A program made the translations under genes and the position numbers. 64,000 nt of DNA from Armillaria gallica (Eukaryota > Basidiomycota > Agaricomycetes > Agaricales > Physalacriaceae), in contig JBANDB010000002.1 in NCBI GenBank assembly GCA_037576215.1, positions 4,154,001 through 4,218,000 on the forward strand, in the 5' to 3' direction. Shown piece after piece: positions 22,197 through 32,607 of the stretch. The notes below the pieces were generated by a model. That model searched no databases. It worked only from the letters and a program-made list of their open reading frames with translations, and was not told the origin of the DNA. Each line of letters begins with the position of its first letter. Within the stretch, counting starts at the first letter, position 1.

Positions 22197-24551
22197 ATGG
22201 TAAGCTCCTCGCCGTCTTCACTCATTTTCACGCTCACATTTGCTTCAGTTCTACTCAGAAGCGATTTTATCGCGGCGTGGCCCTCTTGGAAAAGTATGGC
22301 TCGCCGCACACATGGAACGCAAATTGTCGAAGACGCAGACATTACAACGGACATTGAAGAATCAGTCGGTGCGCCCCTATTTTTCTCGCGCCTCTGCCCT
22401 CTGACATTTCAATAGGCGCCATAATGGGCCAAGAGATAGAAATCATGGCGCTGCGACTCAGTGGACAGCTTCTTCTTGGTGTAGTCCGCATATATAGCAG
22501 GAAGGCCAAATATCTGTTAGATGACTGCAATGAGGCCCTGTTGAAAATCAAAATGGTTCGCCCGTTTGTATTGCTGTTGTTGCATAGTTTCTTATAGACT
22601 CTTCAAGGCATTTCGTCCAGGAATTGTCGACATGAACGAGGACCAGCTTGTAGCCAACAAGACTACGATCACACTCGCCAGCAACGACTTGGACCTGAAT
22701 CTGTACATTCCCGACGTAAACTGGTATGTCGCTACTCTAACCTATGTGTATTGACTTATGTGAGTACAGGGACATGGATTTTGAGGAGCGGCCTTTACCA
22801 CAGCAAGGGCATCAGCATCAAGCTCGTGTCGACGACATCACTTTACGAAACACTGAAGATTTTGGCCAGTTTGATTATAATGATCCTCTCGACTTGGGTC
22901 CCAGCGATGGAATTGGTTCCCAAGATTTCGATATAGATCTGGGTCTCGACTGGGGTGACGGTGCTGTCAACAATGACTCCATGGATGTCGACGCCCTGAG
23001 CGTCGATGGCAGTGTCGGTGTTGGACGAGATGCAGCGCCAGGCAGAGATTCTATCGGAATAGATGCCCACTTACTGGGTGGGGACGTAGACATGGATATG
23101 GATATCGACCTTCTTCGTCGTAGCAAGAGCCGGGAAGCTTCTGAACATCCTTTCGACGCGGACATGAACATCGACGTACCGGACTTTGGCGATGTAGACT
23201 TGGGTGATTTGGGTATCGGTTTTGATCTCCCGAACGACCTACCTTCCGACCTTCCTCAAGATGGCGAGAAGACTCCTGGACAGACACGATCATCTTCGCG
23301 AGCTTGTGAGTTATCTGGCAAACTTGAGTCCTGTGTCTGACTATCGGCTCTAGCTTCTCCTCTCTCCGATGTTCCCGTTACCCCGCCTCCAATCGAAATG
23401 AACGGTGATGTGACTCCGATTGCTCCCGCCAAAGCACAGCGCAAGCACAAGGAAAAGAAACAGATAATTGACGCCGTGACCGAGCTTCAAGGTGGTCCGG
23501 GGAATGGTCGAGGACGACATGGCCTAGGTGCACCCGTAAACAAGGATGTGAGCGATATCCTCATCGAACCCCACTTTCTTCCTCGATCATCCATCGTGAT
23601 GCGCTTGCTTGAAATTCGCAGCGACCCTCTCGCACACTTTCTTCCCACTAAAGTAACTCCACAAGGCACTATCCTGTGTGCTGCACCCCCTGGTTTGGCG
23701 CCTGAGTTGGCGGAGATGTTCATGCGACCGATCACTGGCTCGAAGAAACGCGGTCTTTCTCCCGGCAAAGGCCCGAATAAGCGCCGAAAGGTTGATGAAG
23801 CCAGCGTCCATGAGGACGATGAGGTTGAGCAAGGCCGTCGGGCGGAAAGTCTGGCTCCTAGTGTCGTCTTGGGGAGCGACGTCATGGGCCGTGGTGTCAG
23901 TGTCGGACCTGATGGGCTGGACTTCGGCGATCAAACTGGCGGCGCGGAAGACTTCCAGTTGGATGTTCCGGACCTTGATGTTGACATTGGTCTGGACGTT
24001 CGCGAGAAGTCCGCAGCACCATCAGACAGAAGTCGGATGTCGACGCCTGCCGGGGACTTGCTGGAGGAAGGTGCAGATAGCTATGCCGATCTGACGTGCC
24101 CCATTGCTATGTTTGATATCCGACCATCGACACAAACTCAAGAGAGAGAGGCGGAACCAATGGACACGGAAGGAAAAGGCTATAGCAAGAATACTGTCAA
24201 GGCTCTAGGTATTATCAGGCGAGAGTTGAAGCCTGGTGAAGATGACGACGCAGAGGAGAAAGTGATCAGCTTCCGCAAGATGGCTGACAAGGTACATCTT
24301 TCTTAAATTTGAGCTCTTGGTCTTAATAACGAGTATTTCAGGCATCGCGTCGAGCTGCCGCTTCTTTCTTTTTCGAATTGCTTGTTCTTGGAACTCGGGA
24401 CTGTGTCAAACTGTCGCAACCGGGGCCGTTTGAAAACATCGAAGTCCGGGCCCAAGATAAATTATGGGAACGTCAGCGTCACGGATCTGTTGAGCCGTCC
24501 GTGCGTGGTGCATCGGTTGCACGATCTATCGCATCTACTATGGGACTATGA
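22197..24551 (+). CDS. RAD21: Cohesin alpha-kleisin subunit RAD21/SCC1 (apparent 1-nt frameshift)
   Basis: RAD21 closes the cohesin ring by bridging SMC1 and SMC3 and is cut by separase at anaphase. The first coding exon is only the ATG (22197-22199); after a 49-nt intron come [28 protein letters not shown], then [38 protein letters not shown] in pieces, typical of the kleisin N-terminus. The middle is acidic and disordered with possible separase-type sites; the C-terminal winged helix reads [25 protein letters not shown] in parts and ends [10 protein letters not shown]. Near 22340 one base is missing: SKTQT must join TTDIEESV. Six GT-AG introns otherwise keep frame. Confidence 0.93.
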
Positions 24552-25029
24552 TTGGATACCGGTATCCTCCGTGTGAGATTTATTGGGACGTCTTGGATTT
24601 ATTAACGAACCTTTTACGTCTACTATCTATTACCCTACGTATCTTATTTTTTTGTCGCTATCGTTTAAGTTCAGTACTATAGTGTAGCGTATGTGTTTCC
24701 AATGAACAGTTGTATCCGTTGGCGAAAGTGGATGGGCTCAACAGGTCCTCTCGACCCTTGGTAATGAAGTTAGCTTATGGGCACGAGTATCTTCTATGGA
24801 AATTTGAAAAGATAGGTTAAGTCCATGTGCTCGAGCGGAAATTATGTTAGAAGGCCTGGAAGGCATGTTACGCTTCGCCATGGCCTGATTGATTCTCACG
24901 TACTGAACATTTGTATGTCGGATTTTTTTACGACATCGTAAATTTATACTAGCATCACAAATGATCGACAGTAGAAATGATTGATTGATTGTAAAATGAA
25001 ATATCGATCTTCAAAGCTTCAACGTAGTC
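24552..25029. other. Intergenic, AT-rich, no gene seen
   Basis: Convergent gap between RAD21 and the decarboxylase-like gene. It is AT-rich and holds only short spurious frames, so it likely represents two 3' untranslated regions. Confidence 0.4.
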
Positions 25030-25887
25030 TCAACCCTGAGGTATCGGCACCGGTACGTTCGCCTTCCCATCGATATCCAACCCCACAGTAAACCTACTGA
25101 CCCAATTGTAACCACCCGCTGTCGCCGCGGCGTCCACGAGCTGAGTGTCGTTGAGGAACACACGGAGGCTATTAAACGTTTCTTCTGATACTCTTATATT
25201 GAGAGCGACTTCGTCCGCATATATCATCGCAGCGGAGAGATGGGGCCCGAGTGATTGTGTTATGGTAGAAGAGTTGACGCTACCAAAGGCCGGGGTGAGA
25301 CGGACGAAGAGAAGCTGTTCTGTGGTGAGTCCTTCAGCGCGTCCCTCGGGTTCGTGTTGTATCCTAGAGTTGGCATCAGGCCAGTGAGAGGCTCAGGCAG
25401 GAAGTGTCTTACCACTGATATGCTGCGTTGTTGATGGCTGCAGTACGCAGGATCTAGAATCGTTCGTGAGAGCGATATTTCAAGTGGTGCCTTGACATAC
25501 GAGTAACTCTCTCATGTCGCCGGGTAAGCTATTGTCGCTTCGTATGGCACCGAACACAGCGTTCCACCCAGCTGCGACCGGCCGTGAGTTGAGGCTAAAA
25601 TATTTTGAGATGGTCAGAAGAGAGTGAGTCTCTGGGTGAGCGGGCTTACAGGACACCATCGAGGTCGAGTAGTTCTCCGTTGGTCCGTCGCGCCCGAAAA
25701 GCATCTGCGAGCTGTGGGTAGTGGTCAGTCCATGTAACGAGCGGCGGCTTGTGCATACAGAATCTGTGCCAGCTTGTGGGAAGATGTACGGTACCCGTGC
25801 CGGGATATTGTCATCCCTCTTCTCGAGTGGCAGAGCCAGCAGAGAAGGGAGGCAGGAGAGGACGAGGAGCAAGATGAATGATGCCAT
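25030..25887 (-). CDS. Secreted carboxymuconolactone-decarboxylase-like (AhpD-fold) protein
   Basis: ATG 25887 starts a clear signal peptide (MASFILLLVLSCLPSLLALP) followed by a dibasic EKR site and a domain with LNSRPVAAGWNAVFGAIR, GDMRELL, ILRTAAINNAAYQW and HEPEGRAEGLT, which is the carboxymuconolactone decarboxylase/AhpD-like fold. The CxxC pair of peroxidase-type AhpD is not visible, so a redox role is unlikely; the reaction is unknown. It ends NVPVPIPQG at TGA 25030-25032. About five introns of 45-50 nt interrupt it. Its position beside GH16 and protease genes suggests an extracellular role, which is inference. Confidence 0.75.
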
Positions 25888-26114
25888 GACTTCGCGACTT
25901 CGCTCGCTGGCTGTCTTTAAATACATCATTCAAGAATTGCTGACACGCTGCCAGGCCTGAAGAAGCGCGTAATAGCCCATGAGGGCTGAAATTCTGGATA
26001 CGCATTCAGACCCACGCTTGACTGATTCGTTCGTGGGACACATGCGACCCACATGCAAAGCACCCATGATCACGCAAGAATCAGAAAACTCGATATTACT
26101 ATTAGCATAAGCTA

Positions 26115-27352
26115 CTACACACGCTTGAAGACATACAAAGAGTTAATCTCCCAGTATGCTTCCTTAAACTTATCAGGGTTATTATCAACGACTACAAGCG
26201 GTTAGCAAAGACGAAAAGCAGATGGGAATGGATCGACGTACAATCTACGCAGTGGAATTGCCACAGCCGGCAGAACCAAAACATTGCCCGCCCAGTCGCC
26301 CTGTGAGAATAAGTCAGAATCAAGGATGATCTCAGACGAGGATGAATGACGCACGCAAAAAGTCAAATCAAACACGATCTTGTGACTGTCAAAATGAGTG
26401 GAGTAGTCGCACTGCTTGACAGGGAAAGACGCGTCTGGTTCGCCCCAATTGTCTGTGCCGAAGCCGATGTGTTCAAATATAAATGGATACCGGACCTGAA
26501 GTGGGACCCGCCAGCTGTTCCTAGGCCAAAACCAGACTTGGATGCCTGTGTCCTGGGTTCTGCGCATAGCGTACCATCCTCCGCCGTTGCTATTGAATGG
26601 GGAGCCATAAGAGTTTGCCTGAGTGAGGGAGGTTCCGCAGCCCTGGTTGAAGTTGAAGTTTGTATCACAGTTGGTTGACTGAGTTTGCCTTGGATGACAT
26701 AAATATTCGTATTAATCCTATATATATATGGGGGACCTACCCGCTCTGTGAGCGCTCCTCAGGCATGGTACAATTGGCGATTGTGTGAAGGGAAGCGAGG
26801 TTGTTTGTATTAAGGTTGACCCCTTCTATGATCTACATATTTGATGGTGAGCGACCGGTGAGAATAAACATAAAAAAGCGGATGATTTACATCTATTTCA
26901 CCACCCTGGGGCCATGGGCTTGACTGGCTGAATGACCAGAAGGCCGGCCAGGTCGCACAACCAGCAGGCATGTGCTCGATGTCCAGAATGAAGACAGATT
27001 GATCGTAGGCGGAGAATGATTCGATGCGAACGCTGTCACGGCCGCGAGCACCGTCAGAAACGACCGTGTGGGCGTCGGCGCGCATAAAAAACTTGGTGTT
27101 GTGCGCTGAAGCTGTAGGTGGTTGAACGAGTGGGTCTAACGACTGAGGGAGAGAACGAATACCATAAGAAAGATTAGTGGCCAAGGCTGTCTGTTGGTCT
27201 ACATAGTTGACGCGACCATGTGTAGGGTCATCAAAGGTTTTCCAGTCAAAGCCGGAAAAGAAATCTGAGCCTATAAACTTGTCTGCGAGTTTAAAGTGAG
27301 CAGAGTGAGCTTGCGCAGAGACGAAAAGAGCGGCGAGGAAGAAGGAAAACAT
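26115..27352 (-). CDS. Secreted GH16 beta-glucanase-like glycosidase (apparent frameshifts near the C-terminus)
   Basis: The product has a signal peptide (MFSFFLAALFVSAQAHS) and a GH16 domain: FSGFDWKTFDDPTHGRVNYV, MPAGCATWPAFWSF and, across an intron, GGEID|IIEGVN, giving the catalytic ExDxxE. Then follow NCDTNFNFNQGCGT, WFWPRNSW, and GDWAGN leading to DNNPDKFKEAYWEINSLYVFKRV. The family cleaves or transglycosylates beta-1,3(4)-glucans in fungal walls. Before the last intron, the conserved segment FGSAGCGNSTC is only obtained if one T is added in the T-run at 26278-26281 and another near 26251. Either two base-call deletions or a decaying C-terminus. Stop TAG 26115-26117. Confidence 0.82.
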
Positions 27353-27454
27353 CGGGGGAGAAGTGGACAGACAGCATAGTAGACAGGAATAGAGACGGGC
27401 TTTATAGAAAACAGAGCAATAGAACAGTCCGTTTTAGTAACCCCTAGCTTGTTG

Positions 27455-27652
27455 AAGGTAAACGATCAGATCACCGAATGCTGACATAACGGGTTGATCA
27501 ATGACCACCACGAGAAAGCAGTCCGCCTTGGTCAGATATTACCTTGTCACCTACAGTGTTCTCTCCACTCTTGGCTGGTCATGGATCCTTATCCTGACCC
27601 TTGTCCACGTATTCAACCTTGACGGTAAATCTGCCGCCATACAGTCAACCAC
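27455..27652 (+). repeat. Direct repeat, copy 1 (5' end of PHS1 with its leader)
   Basis: This stretch closely matches 29611-29821, including about 45 bp upstream of the ATG (GCTGACATAACGG, TTGATCAATG) and the first about 50 codons of PHS1. Similarity stops abruptly after the ACAGTCAACCAC region. Copy 1 lacks about 15 bases present after the ATG in copy 2. Confidence 0.85.
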
Positions 27653-27653
27653 T
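27501..27653 (+). pseudogene. Truncated PHS1 copy
   Basis: ATG 27501 opens MTTTRKQSALVRYYLVTYSV and continues with LSTLGWSWILILTLVHVFNL, nearly identical to the start of the intact PHS1 gene at 29649. After about 50 codons the homology ends and the frame runs on into unrelated sequence to 27902 without any later membrane helix or catalytic Tyr/Glu. It is therefore a dead 5' fragment, not a second dehydratase. It could still be transcribed, since its leader is duplicated too. Confidence 0.85.
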
Positions 27654-28105
27654 AGCAGAGCGATAACCGCCATACTGGCCAAGGCTTTCGCATCCGCAAT
27701 GCGAGCGCAGCGAAGAGAATTCAACTTTAGAATTGACTACATGGTGAGAGACCAGTTCAGTGTGGGCGCCAAACAGGTGCAAATGTTACGGTTGTCCTCG
27801 TCGTTTCGTTGCGTCGTATCTCTTTCATTATCGAGACTCGACAGTGTTGTTTCACCGTGTAAAGAATGTTTACGTCGCTTTTCAAATTGTGAAAATGAGT
27901 AGGTTATCGTCTTTCTGAGTCACTAGTCATTGCTGGGACCGCTCTCAACGGGATTTACCGTCGGTACCGTCTACATCCAATCCTCCAGTTTAATTTGACT
28001 CATTCTGTTTGCAGTATATAAGCTTGCGAAAAATGCGAGTACTCCTAGATCTAACAAACCCTTACACCACACTCCCAGCCAAGCCTGTCAGTCCTTTCCA
28101 GCGTC

Positions 28106-29494
28106 ATGACCAGCACATCCGTAGACTCAGTCAGTGTCATTTCGCGGCAAACGGTGCGCTGTGCCAATGCAGGATCATGGACATCGCTCGCTTCACCATT
28201 TCGGCTGGGTCCACTGGATCAACTAGTGGCTCCCTCCGTACCCATCGCAGTCGTCTTCGTCTATACCTCATCCCCCGACATCGAACTGATCCCAGTCGAG
28301 CGCCTTGAACGCTCTTTGACGCTGCTCCTGGACTACTACCCACACCTTACAGGGCGTTTACAGATCAACTCAAGCGACGGAACGCCCGAAATCAGTCGCC
28401 TGGGTACTGGTGCTGAACTTTTCGTAGCGCGGTGCAGCGAACGGTTGGATGCATCCGACCGCATCTTGCTGCCGAACCTGCCTGATGCTGGCAACGCACT
28501 GCTGGCGCCATTTGACCCGAGCCTCGAGAGCGTCTGCCGGGACCCGATCTTCACGATTCAGCATACGCGGTTCGCTTGTGGAGGTGTCGCGCTTGGGGTG
28601 CGGCTGCATCACATAACGGGCGATGCGGATGGGTTCTTCCAGTTGGTGGAGGATCTGGCTGAGCTGTATCGGAACGGTGGCTCGCTGGCTCGCCCTCCTC
28701 ATATCCGGTCCTACTTAGCGGAGTTGACGCCAGAGGAACGGGTTGCAGCTCTTGACTTTGAACAGTCAGAATATTATGTAGAGCAGAGCGCCGCCTTTAC
28801 ATCATACCCCGTAACTGCTTCCCCTAACGTAGGACGCTTCTTGCGCTTCTCCAGCAGCGAGCTCAACGCTCTCAAAGCACGTGCGACCGACCCATCATCA
28901 GACGGCTGGATATCCACATTCGACGCCTTGTGTGCCCATCTCTATCAGCGCGTCTATCGGGCCCGCTTGAAGCTCCGTGCACAGGACTCGACTGTGCCTG
29001 AAATGTCACCCCCCGACTTCCTCACCCCCGTCAATCTTCGCAGTCGCATTGGCCTCCCACCACGCTACTTCCCAAACGCCCTTCACTGCCAGTACACCAG
29101 CCTTTCCCACGACCTCCTCGCCAACGGTCCCCTCTGGCAAATAGCCAAAGCCCTGCATGACTTGACCCGCACCACTTCCACCACTTCCAAGGAAGAGGTT
29201 GACAGAACTTATAGGTGGATCGCTGCGCAGCCTGATAAGCGGAAAATAAAGCAGGGATTCCGATATGGGAGTGGAAGCTTGATGCTTAGCCAGTGGAACA
29301 AGATGGATATGTATGCGGGTTCTGTCTTTGACGTTGCGCCCGTCCTGGTCGCGCCGCCCTTTACGCCCATTTCGCTCCTTGATGGCCTAGGTTACTTCAT
29401 ACCTACTGGAGAGCAGGGGGGCGACATCGATGTGGCCTTGTCGTTGAGCAAGCCGCTCTGGGAATTCATTGACCAGGATGAGCATTTCGATTAG
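28106..29494 (+). CDS. HXXXD-type (BAHD-like) acyltransferase, intronless
   Basis: A single uninterrupted ORF of 462 residues. The N-terminal half has FRLGPLDQLVAPSVPIAVVFVY and YYPHLTGRLQ; the catalytic motif is VRLHHITGDADGF (H-x-x-x-D); the C-terminal half has FLTPVNLRSRIGLPPRYFPN and SQWNKMDMYAGSVFDVAP, where the family's DFGWG-like loop sits. Relatives transfer acyl groups from CoA to alcohols or amines in secondary metabolism (for example trichothecene 3-O-acetyltransferase); the substrate is unknown. Unlike almost every neighbour it has no intron, and its GC looks higher. It lies exactly between the two PHS1 repeat copies. Confidence 0.85.
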   Translation: MTSTSVDSVSVISRQTVRCANAGSWTSLASPFRLGPLDQLVAPSVPIAVVFVYTSSPDIELIPVERLERSLTLLLDYYPHLTGRLQINSSDGTPEISRLGTGAELFVARCSERLDASDRILLPNLPDAGNALLAPFDPSLESVCRDPIFTIQHTRFACGGVALGVRLHHITGDADGFFQLVEDLAELYRNGGSLARPPHIRSYLAELTPEERVAALDFEQSEYYVEQSAAFTSYPVTASPNVGRFLRFSSSELNALKARATDPSSDGWISTFDALCAHLYQRVYRARLKLRAQDSTVPEMSPPDFLTPVNLRSRIGLPPRYFPNALHCQYTSLSHDLLANGPLWQIAKALHDLTRTTSTTSKEEVDRTYRWIAAQPDKRKIKQGFRYGSGSLMLSQWNKMDMYAGSVFDVAPVLVAPPFTPISLLDGLGYFIPTGEQGGDIDVALSLSKPLWEFIDQDEHFD

Positions 29495-29610
29495 ATCAAA
29501 AATCACAGATGTACGATTGAGCAGTTACTTTGCTGAAAAGCGAGCTCAGCCACTGTAAATTATTTTCGTGAAATGTAAGGGACCAGCAAGACGGCCCGGC
29601 ACGCGGCAGC

Positions 29611-29821
29611 AAGGTGAACGATCAAGTGCTGACATAACGGCTTGATCAATGGCCACGAACACTAACACCACGAGAAAGGCAGCCAAGCAGTCCACCTTGG
29701 TCAAATACTACCTTGTCACCTACAATGTTCTCTCCACTCTCGGTTGGTCGTGGATCCTTATCCTGACCCTTGTCCACGTATTCAACCTTGACGGCAAATC
29801 TGCCGCCATACAGCCAACCAC
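29611..29821 (+). repeat. Direct repeat, copy 2 (leader and 5' end of intact PHS1)
   Basis: Partner of 27455-27652, same orientation, about 2.15 kb apart. This copy is the one connected to the complete gene. Confidence 0.85.
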
Positions 29822-30527
29822 GACCTCCGCCTTTTCTCGCATCCTCACCTCCCTGCCATTCGTCCACGCAGACAAGATCTATCCTTCTTACGTCAAGTCC
29901 AAGCTGCCCCATTTGCTGCAACCCGTCTACCGCCGCGCCACGACGACGTACTGGCGCGTCGGGACCGTCACCGCCTTCGTGCAGTCATGCGCCATCCTCG
30001 AAGTCGTCCATGTCCTGCTCGGCTGGGTGCGCAGTCCACTGTCAACGACCGCCATGCAGGTAGCCAGCAGACTGTACGCCATTTGGGGCGTCACTGAGCC
30101 ATTCCCATCTGTCTGCTCGAATCCTCTCTACACGACCATGGTGTTCGCCTGGTCTGCGACTGAAGTCGTCCGCTACTCTTTCTATGCATTCACCCTTCTT
30201 GGTCATGAACCCAAACAGCTGCTCTACCTGCGGTACACCCTCTTCTACGTTCTATACCCCCTCGGTGCTTCCTCTGAAGCTTTCCTCAACTATGCCACAC
30301 TTCCCACTTCCTCTCCTGTACCTAGTTGGTTGTCATGGGCACAGGGTATGTGGAAACCCACAGACTACATCCGTGGTCTTTTATTTTTGATCTGGTGGCC
30401 AGGTAAGATATCTACCTTGCTTATCATTCCCGTCTAATCCCTCGTAGGTCTTTATGTCATGTACACGCACATGATTGTTCAGAGACGAAAAGTCTTGGGT
30501 CCTGGGAAAGGCGCAAAAGCCAATTAA
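29649..30527 (+). CDS. PHS1: Very-long-chain 3-hydroxyacyl-CoA dehydratase PHS1
   Basis: PHS1 removes water from 3-hydroxyacyl-CoA in the ER elongation cycle that supplies very long fatty acids for sphingolipids. The product starts MATNTNTTRKAAKQSTLVKY and has six membrane segments; key blocks are FVQSCAILEVVHVLLGWVRS, SRLYAIWGVTEPFP and FAWSATEVVRYSFYAF, where the catalytic Tyr and Glu of the family lie. One intron near 30402 (about 47 nt) leads to the last exon, YVMYTHMIVQRRKVLG, ending GKGAKAN with a lysine-containing tail fit for ER retention. It ends 44 bp from the converging protease gene. Confidence 0.93.
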
Positions 30528-30571
30528 TTCACTAATAGGAGGATAGACTAGTACTAATGGACACCCTGCAT

Positions 30572-32400
30572 TCAACTTATAATATCCTGATTGATACTTT
30601 TCGCAAACCCGATACGAGCTTTCCCAGAACGCGGACCATAATCGAACATGGTGTAGTCTGCTCATGTCCTTTCAGTAATACCCTCACAGAAATAAAAATA
30701 CGTACACGATTTCAAGAACAACGCCCCCACAATCACCAAGTTGGCGTCCAGCCCACTACCATCATGCGAGAGCACACCCCCAATGCAATAACTACCGAAT
30801 AGCTCAGCAAGAACGCGATGAAGAACAATACCCAATCACCTCGAATTAGCGTCTATTTTCCCTGTCCATGATAATCAGGTTCCATACGCGGGAGGGTAAC
30901 TATTCGAGCTTACCGAGGACAAAATCTCGAGGGTCGATGGAGAATTTGTGGCCATCGAAGACGAGCGCGATGTTAACCTCCGAATCGCAAGGGTATTTAT
31001 ACATCCCTAGGACGCGCTCAGGTTATTCGATAACCGTATCTTCGACAGGCCTACCTTGTCCAACATCATCTGCAGGGCTGGAACCCGGAATCTTGTAAAT
31101 ATTATAGCACAGACCAATGAAAACAATCTCATTTATGAGTACCATCATGTAGAGCTGTTCCGTCACTAACCGAGACGCATATATGAGCGTTGTCCCAGTG
31201 TCGATAACCTACAGAGGATCAGCCGTGCTACGTCTACTATAGTAAGTAACGACGTACAGCATTGAGTTTAAGGGACGCCAAGGATTTCTGTTGCTTCCCC
31301 ACAATCACAGCATCCATGAAAACGGTCCAATATGTCTATGACGATATTTTCAGTCCTAGAAGTGCTCAACGAATGGAATATCATACTTCTGATTTGACGT
31401 CTATGTAGAGGGGCTTCTCCCTCGCCTTTGTAGCGTCCCAACATCCCAGACAGAGCTGCAGAGAATACGTTCAATAGATCAACAGCGTCGGAGTGACAGA
31501 ACAACTCGCCTCTGAGCCTTTCTCCCGCTTCCTCGTGAGATGCACTGAAAACATACGGGCCTCAACCAAGCCTGCAGCCATCATATTCTCGAATAGTGTG
31601 GGTTGCTTGCAGCGCGCTATTGACCCAAACGCCATTCCCAGTAAGCCATCGTTTGGAAAGTAGTTGAAATCATCCGTCGTCCTACTGACGGCGCCGAAAG
31701 TCTGGTTCTGGACGGTGACACCAGCGAGTGTGACTATCTCCGTAGCTAGTACGCCTTTGACGCTTCCTGAGCCCTATGATGATAGCGGTGAGAACGCGTG
31801 AACGGGCCGGGAGTGGTTGAATTACTCACGTAAACCACGGAGAACTTCCTCTCTTGTTGACGTAGGAGCTGCTCTCGTCGGGGACGAACTGGTCTCTGAT
31901 GCAAGATGGACAGTGTACAGGGAACCAAAGATCTGCAGAGCCCGTGTCAATGTCGACCGTGAGCGTTTGGAAAGGCGTGCCAATGTTTATGGAACCGTAA
32001 TATAACACGTCAATGGACCCGTCAACGAAGTCTGTGAGGTTGGCAACGACTGGTTTAATAATCGCCGAGATGGGGTTTGGTAAAATGGGAGACTCTGGGC
32101 TGTTGGTATCGTTGGACGTGTAGTAATTGTCTGGGTCTGGAATCTGGACGCCTTGGATGAAAAGCATAGCATATTGGTATTTGCCGCTAATTAGTGTGCG
32201 CTCGGCTTGCTATGGCGGGGTTGAGGAACGCAGGCGGTGCATAGAGGGATACACACCAGGAAAGTAGAGTTGAATGTACAGGCGTCAGGATCGCTTTGGA
32301 GAGAATGGCGGGATACGATTGAAATTCTGTGACCAGGCAAAGCGTTTGCATAGATAAAACAAGGCAGGAAAACGGAAACGGCGAGATAGTAATGTAACAT
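30572..32400 (-). CDS. Secreted pepsin-like aspartic protease
   Basis: The product begins with a signal peptide (MLHYYLAVSVFLPCFIYANA) and a propeptide, then the mature domain: YGSINIGTPFQTLTVDIDTGSADLWF (first catalytic DTGS), a flap region, FPNDGLLGMAFGS, and VIDTGTTLIYAS (second catalytic DTGT). The end reads TMFDYGP...IGFAKSINQDIIS. About eight introns are required. One, 31457-31510, has a GC donor (GAG|GCGAGT) and is needed to read KGSE|LCLGCW. Near 30810 the junction between DFVLG and YCIGGVLSHDG does not close in frame with the sites I see, so one more missing base is possible there. The second copy of the DTG motif follows a 49-nt intron. Confidence 0.85.
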
Positions 32401-32607
32401 AGAGAGAGCATTGGGTCAACCACGCTACCGTCGCGTGCTATGTATACCACCGACGCGTTGTTTGCCTCCACGGCGTTCAAAATACAAAACATCAAATAAT
32501 ATCGATTCTCTTATAAGATCGTACAGCTGTCAAGGGTATTCAGAACCAACATTACACGCATATACCCAGCTGGATCTTACCATTTCCTAACATTAAATAA
32601 ATGGCTT

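Noticed and set aside
27501..27902. A second functional PHS1 dehydratase
   Set aside because: Homology ends after about 50 codons and the catalytic Tyr/Glu region is missing, so it was called a fragment.
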